From JANNRA01 sp031401035 (GTDB lineage: Bacteria > Desulfobacterota > Binatia > HRBIN30 > CADEER01), in the NCBI GenBank assembly GCA_031401035.1, contig JANNRA010000017.1:1-50931 (forward strand): 50,931 nucleotides of DNA, in the 5' to 3' direction. The notes under the pieces were generated by a model. It ran no database searches. It worked only from the letters and a program-made list of their open reading frames with translations, and was not told the DNA's origin. A program made the position numbers and the translations under genes. The first letter of the stretch is position 1. Every line of letters begins with the position of its first letter. Below are positions 48,307-50,931 of this stretch, one piece after another.

Positions 48307-49080
48307 ATGGCCAAGCAGGGACTGGGGGAGGCGCTCAAGGCGGTGCGCTACGCCGGCGGCGTCGCCAACTGGCTGGCGGTGAGCCGAGCGGCGTTGCACG
48401 GCGACGAGGTGACCCACCTGACGCTGCGCAACGGCCTCGAGATCGACAGCGCACCCGGCGCGCTGCTGGTGCCGTTGTACAAGGAGATCGTCTACAAGGA
48501 CGATTACCGCCTGCGCGCCGACCCGCTGCCGCGCGGCGCCGTGGTGATCGATATCGGCGCCAACCTCGGCATGTTCTCGTTGCACGTCGCCGCCGACCAC
48601 GGCGCCGCCAAGGTCTATGCCTTCGAGCCGTTCGCCGAGAGCTTCGCCCTGCTCCAGCGCAATGCCGAGCGCAATCACCTGGTGGCCATCGTGCCGGTGC
48701 CGCTGGCCATCGCCGGCCAGGCCGGCACGCGCGAACTGCATATGCAGGGTCGGCACGGCGTCCACTCCCTGTTCGGCAGCGCCGGCGAGGCCGTGCGCAT
48801 AGAGTGCATCACCCTCGCCGACGCCTTCGCCCGCTTCGCCATCGAGCGCTGCGATTTCCTCAAGCTCGACTGCGAGGGGGCCGAGTACGAGATCCTGCTC
48901 GCCACCCCCTCCGACGTGTATGCCCGCATTCAGCGCATCGCCCTCGAGTACCACGACTGGATCACCGATCATCACCACGACGAGCTGGTGCGCCGCTTCA
49001 CGGCGGAGGGCTTTACGGTGACCACGCGCGACCATGCGCCGTCGCGGACTGGGTACGTGTTCGCGAAGCGAGCCGGGTGA
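48307..49080 (+). CDS. FkbM family methyltransferase
   Basis: A 257-residue protein. The FkbM motif I is VVIDIGANLGMFSLHVA near residue 79, followed by VYAFEPFAESFALLQRN near 104. FLKLDCEGAEYEILLA near 180 is the family's hallmark. FkbM enzymes O-methylate sugars or polyketides, and among glycosyltransferases a sugar is the likely acceptor. ATG 48307 (MAKQGLGEA) is chosen; earlier in-frame codons lie within the preceding gene and the palindromic repeat. Confidence 0.88.
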   Translation: MAKQGLGEALKAVRYAGGVANWLAVSRAALHGDEVTHLTLRNGLEIDSAPGALLVPLYKEIVYKDDYRLRADPLPRGAVVIDIGANLGMFSLHVAADHGAAKVYAFEPFAESFALLQRNAERNHLVAIVPVPLAIAGQAGTRELHMQGRHGVHSLFGSAGEAVRIECITLADAFARFAIERCDFLKLDCEGAEYEILLATPSDVYARIQRIALEYHDWITDHHHDELVRRFTAEGFTVTTRDHAPSRTGYVFAKRAG

Positions 49081-49096
49081 GGATGACCGCCGGTGT

Positions 49097-49978
49097 CTAC
49101 GGCGGCAGCAGCCGATAATTGCGATGCTCGGCCAGTCGGAAGCCGAGCAGGCGGTTTTCGACGAAGGATAGCGCCCGCTGTAAGGGCTGGTCGTGGCGGC
49201 GGCGCGTCGTGGTCGGCAGCACCTGCCAGTCGCAGGCGGCGATGCGCGCGCGCATCACCGCCGGGTGGGTGCCGGTGAAGCGCTCGCGGCCGTGCAGGCG
49301 ACCGAAGTCGTAGCCGCGCTCGAGGTCGGGAACATAGCCCTTGGCCCCCTCGGCGCCGAGATGGACCTCGGCCAGGGCGCGCGCCTTGCGGGTCATGCGG
49401 CGCGGTGGGCGCACCCAGCCGTAGTGGAAGATGCGCGCCCCGGCCGGCACGACGCGCAGCTTCGAGCCATCGGCGTGGCGGAAGCCCTGGGCGCTCTTCC
49501 AGGAGCGGATGCCGCGGCCGCCGCGCACCAGGCGCACCTCGCGGCGGTACCAGGAGTGACCGACGGCGACGTGGTCGTAGTCGGCGTAGAAGTGCAGGTA
49601 CTCGAAGACCAGGCCATCGACGCGCGGGTCGTCGCGGTAGGCGCGCAGGCGCTCGGCGAGCGGCGCCAGGTCGTCCTCGTGCAGTACCTCGTCGGCCTGC
49701 AGGTAGAGGCACCAGTCGCCGTCGCAGGCGTCGAGGGCGATGTTGGTCTGCACCGCGTTGCTGGCACCGCGCACGAACTGGCGCTGGTCCCAGACCGTCT
49801 CGATGATGCGCAGCGTGGGGTCGCCGACTGCGCGCAGCAGGGCCGTCGTGCCGTCGCTCGAGTCGCCGGCGGCGACGACGAACTCGTCGCACAGCGGCAG
49901 CGCCGAGCGGATCGACTCGACCACCGGGTAGTACAGGTCGACGGCGTTGCGGACGAAGCTGAAGCCACTGACGCGCAT
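49097..49978 (-). CDS. GT2 family glycosyltransferase
   Basis: A 293-residue GT-A type protein on the minus strand. It opens RVSGFSFVRNAVDLYYPVVE, then DEFVVAAGDSSDGTTALL, with the acidic substrate loop YLQADEVLHEDD near residue 93. SWYRREVRLVRGG and the ARIFHYGWVRPPRRM block around 200 are seen in a GT2 subgroup often found in surface polysaccharide loci. It is convergent with the FkbM gene (16 bases between stops). Acceptor and donor are unknown. Confidence 0.8.
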   Translation of the reverse strand: MRVSGFSFVRNAVDLYYPVVESIRSALPLCDEFVVAAGDSSDGTTALLRAVGDPTLRIIETVWDQRQFVRGASNAVQTNIALDACDGDWCLYLQADEVLHEDDLAPLAERLRAYRDDPRVDGLVFEYLHFYADYDHVAVGHSWYRREVRLVRGGRGIRSWKSAQGFRHADGSKLRVVPAGARIFHYGWVRPPRRMTRKARALAEVHLGAEGAKGYVPDLERGYDFGRLHGRERFTGTHPAVMRARIAACDWQVLPTTTRRRHDQPLQRALSFVENRLLGFRLAEHRNYRLLPP

Positions 49979-50163
49979 CCGCGCCGCATAGCAGGCGGGG
50001 GGCGGGCGCGGCTACGCCCGGGCGTCGTGAACGCAGTTCTGCCGCGCGGCGTAGCGGAACCGTCGAGGGCACGGCGGCCGCCGAGCCCGCCAGCCCGAGC
50101 CCGCCAGCCCAAGGCAGCCAGCCCTTGACCCGTGCCGGTGCCGCCGTAAGGTGCGCTGCCGTC

Positions 50164-50931
50164 ATGCCCACCTCCCGTCTCCTCCTCGTCGCCGCCGTCG
50201 CTGCGAGCCTCGCCCTCGCCGGCTCGGCGGGCCTGGCGGTGGCGGCGCCGGACGTCGTGCTGGTCGATGCCGTCCTGCTGGCGATGTTGGCCGCCGTCGT
50301 TCACCTCGCCGCGCGCGCCATGTACGGCGGCACGGCCGCCGTGGCGGCGACGGCGGTGCTGCTGGCGGCGCTGCCGGTTCTTGGTGCCGTGGGCGGCGGT
50401 GGCCTCGGCGCGGCGCTGCTCGCTGCCGCCGGCCTGCTGGTCCTGGCGCGCTGTCTGCTCGACCCGACCGTCCAGCACCTGGTGCTTGCCGGCGTGCTGC
50501 TCGGCGTCGCGGTGCTGGCCGTCGACGCCGCCGGCGTGCCGCGCGCGGCGGCGCTGGCGGCACTGGCCGGGGCTTCGTTGGCACTGGTGGCCTGGCGGGC
50601 GGCGACGGCGCAGCGCTGCGAGCGGCGGCGGCGCGTCGTGCAGGGCGCCGCGACCGCGGCCGGGCTCGCGTGGGCCACCGCAGCGGCGCTGTTGGCGGTG
50701 GCCGCGCTGCTGCCGGCGCTGCCCAGTCTCGGCGACATGGCGGCGCGGCGCGGCGCCATCGTGCCGGCGGCGGCGGACGGCGGCGGCGCGGCCGCGTCGC
50801 CGCCACCGTCGCCATTGCTGGCGCTGAACGCGCTGCCGTTGCTGGCGCTGGCGGCGCTGCGGCCGTGGCGGCGCGAGCGCCGCTACGTCGACGGGGCGCT
50901 GGTCGCCGGCCTCGCCGCCGCGGCGGCGGCC
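50164..50931 (+). CDS. Polytopic membrane protein, 3' end beyond the window
   Basis: An open frame of 256 codons from ATG 50164 with no stop before the window ends. The sequence is dominated by Ala/Leu/Val/Gly helices (at least five hydrophobic runs). A short basic segment (CERRRRVV) and a Gly/Ala/Pro-rich loop lie near residue 205. The composition at codon third positions fits coding. The family is not recognisable from this part; a polymerase, ligase or transporter of the nearby glycan locus is possible. The 185-base gap before it is divergent from the GT2 gene and shows no promoter I trust. Confidence 0.6.
   Translation, partial: MPTSRLLLVAAVAASLALAGSAGLAVAAPDVVLVDAVLLAMLAAVVHLAARAMYGGTAAVAATAVLLAALPVLGAVGGGGLGAALLAAAGLLVLARCLLDPTVQHLVLAGVLLGVAVLAVDAAGVPRAAALAALAGASLALVAWRAATAQRCERRRRVVQGAATAAGLAWATAAALLAVAALLPALPSLGDMAARRGAIVPAAADGGGAAASPPPSPLLALNALPLLALAALRPWRRERRYVDGALVAGLAAAAAA

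Overview
The window is very GC-rich DNA from a Gram-negative bacterium with an outer membrane. It carries BamA, Skp/OmpH, LolC/D and a long lipid A/Kdo operon. LpxI replaces LpxH, and an oxidoreductase sits between lpxI and lpxB. That gene order, together with secreted Thr/Pro/Arg-rich proteins, fits the delta-proteobacterial / Desulfobacterota / Binatota part of the tree. The placement is an inference from gene content and not a measured phylogeny. I saw no rRNA, tRNA, CRISPR array, IS element or prophage.

Layout. (1) 108-2641, minus strand: a two-gene ABC-2 type exporter. (2) 2840-7974: an outer membrane barrel-like protein, then a lipid or CoA-thioester set (two paralogous SDR dehydrogenases, a MaoC-fold hydratase and a convergent AMP-dependent acyl-CoA ligase). 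(3) 8110-12811: a GT-C membrane glycosyltransferase with a PA14-like tail, a membrane-anchored metallophosphoesterase, a divergent DprA-like protein and a small membrane protein. (4) 13045-23816: the most unusual region. Four related secreted proteins (15995-21061) lie in one apparent operon with a near-consensus promoter, strong ribosome binding sites and a strong terminator. They alternate between two subtypes (I-II-I-II). The operon is bracketed by two large secreted proteins, each with an EF-hand/dockerin-like head, a several-hundred-residue Thr/Pro/Ala/Arg stalk and a shared Cys-containing C-terminal domain. An orphan receiver protein lies before the second stalk protein. (5) 23849-28330: a small XRE regulator, a DUF1232-like membrane protein, an anchored protein of unknown function, a 5-formyl-THF cyclo-ligase family protein, and a tightly overlapped trio resembling TtuB-TtuA-TrmI (tRNA 2-thiolation and m1A58).

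(6) 28446-44493, plus strand: lysS-lolC-lolD-bamA-skp-lpxA-lpxI-Gfo/Idh-lpxB-msbA-DUF374-waaA-lpxK-trm112-like-kdkA. From lpxI onward nearly all neighbours overlap by 4-14 bases. This covers lipid A acylation and disaccharide formation, Kdo transfer, Kdo phosphorylation, lipid A flipping, lipoprotein release and barrel assembly. lpxC, lpxD, lpxH and fabZ are not in the window. (7) 44579-49978: LPS-core or surface glycan genes (a methyltransferase, a GT4, three GT2 enzymes and an FkbM methyltransferase) with two kinds of intergenic palindromic repeat. One of these repeats has a partial copy at the very start of the window. (8) 50164 to the end: the start of a polytopic membrane protein cut by the window edge.

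Many genes in this window serve the cell surface: lipid A and core synthesis, outer membrane assembly, export, glycosylation and a candidate surface-structure locus. The region at 13-24 kb is my best candidate for an undescribed system. Its function is unknown, and the case for it is architectural.
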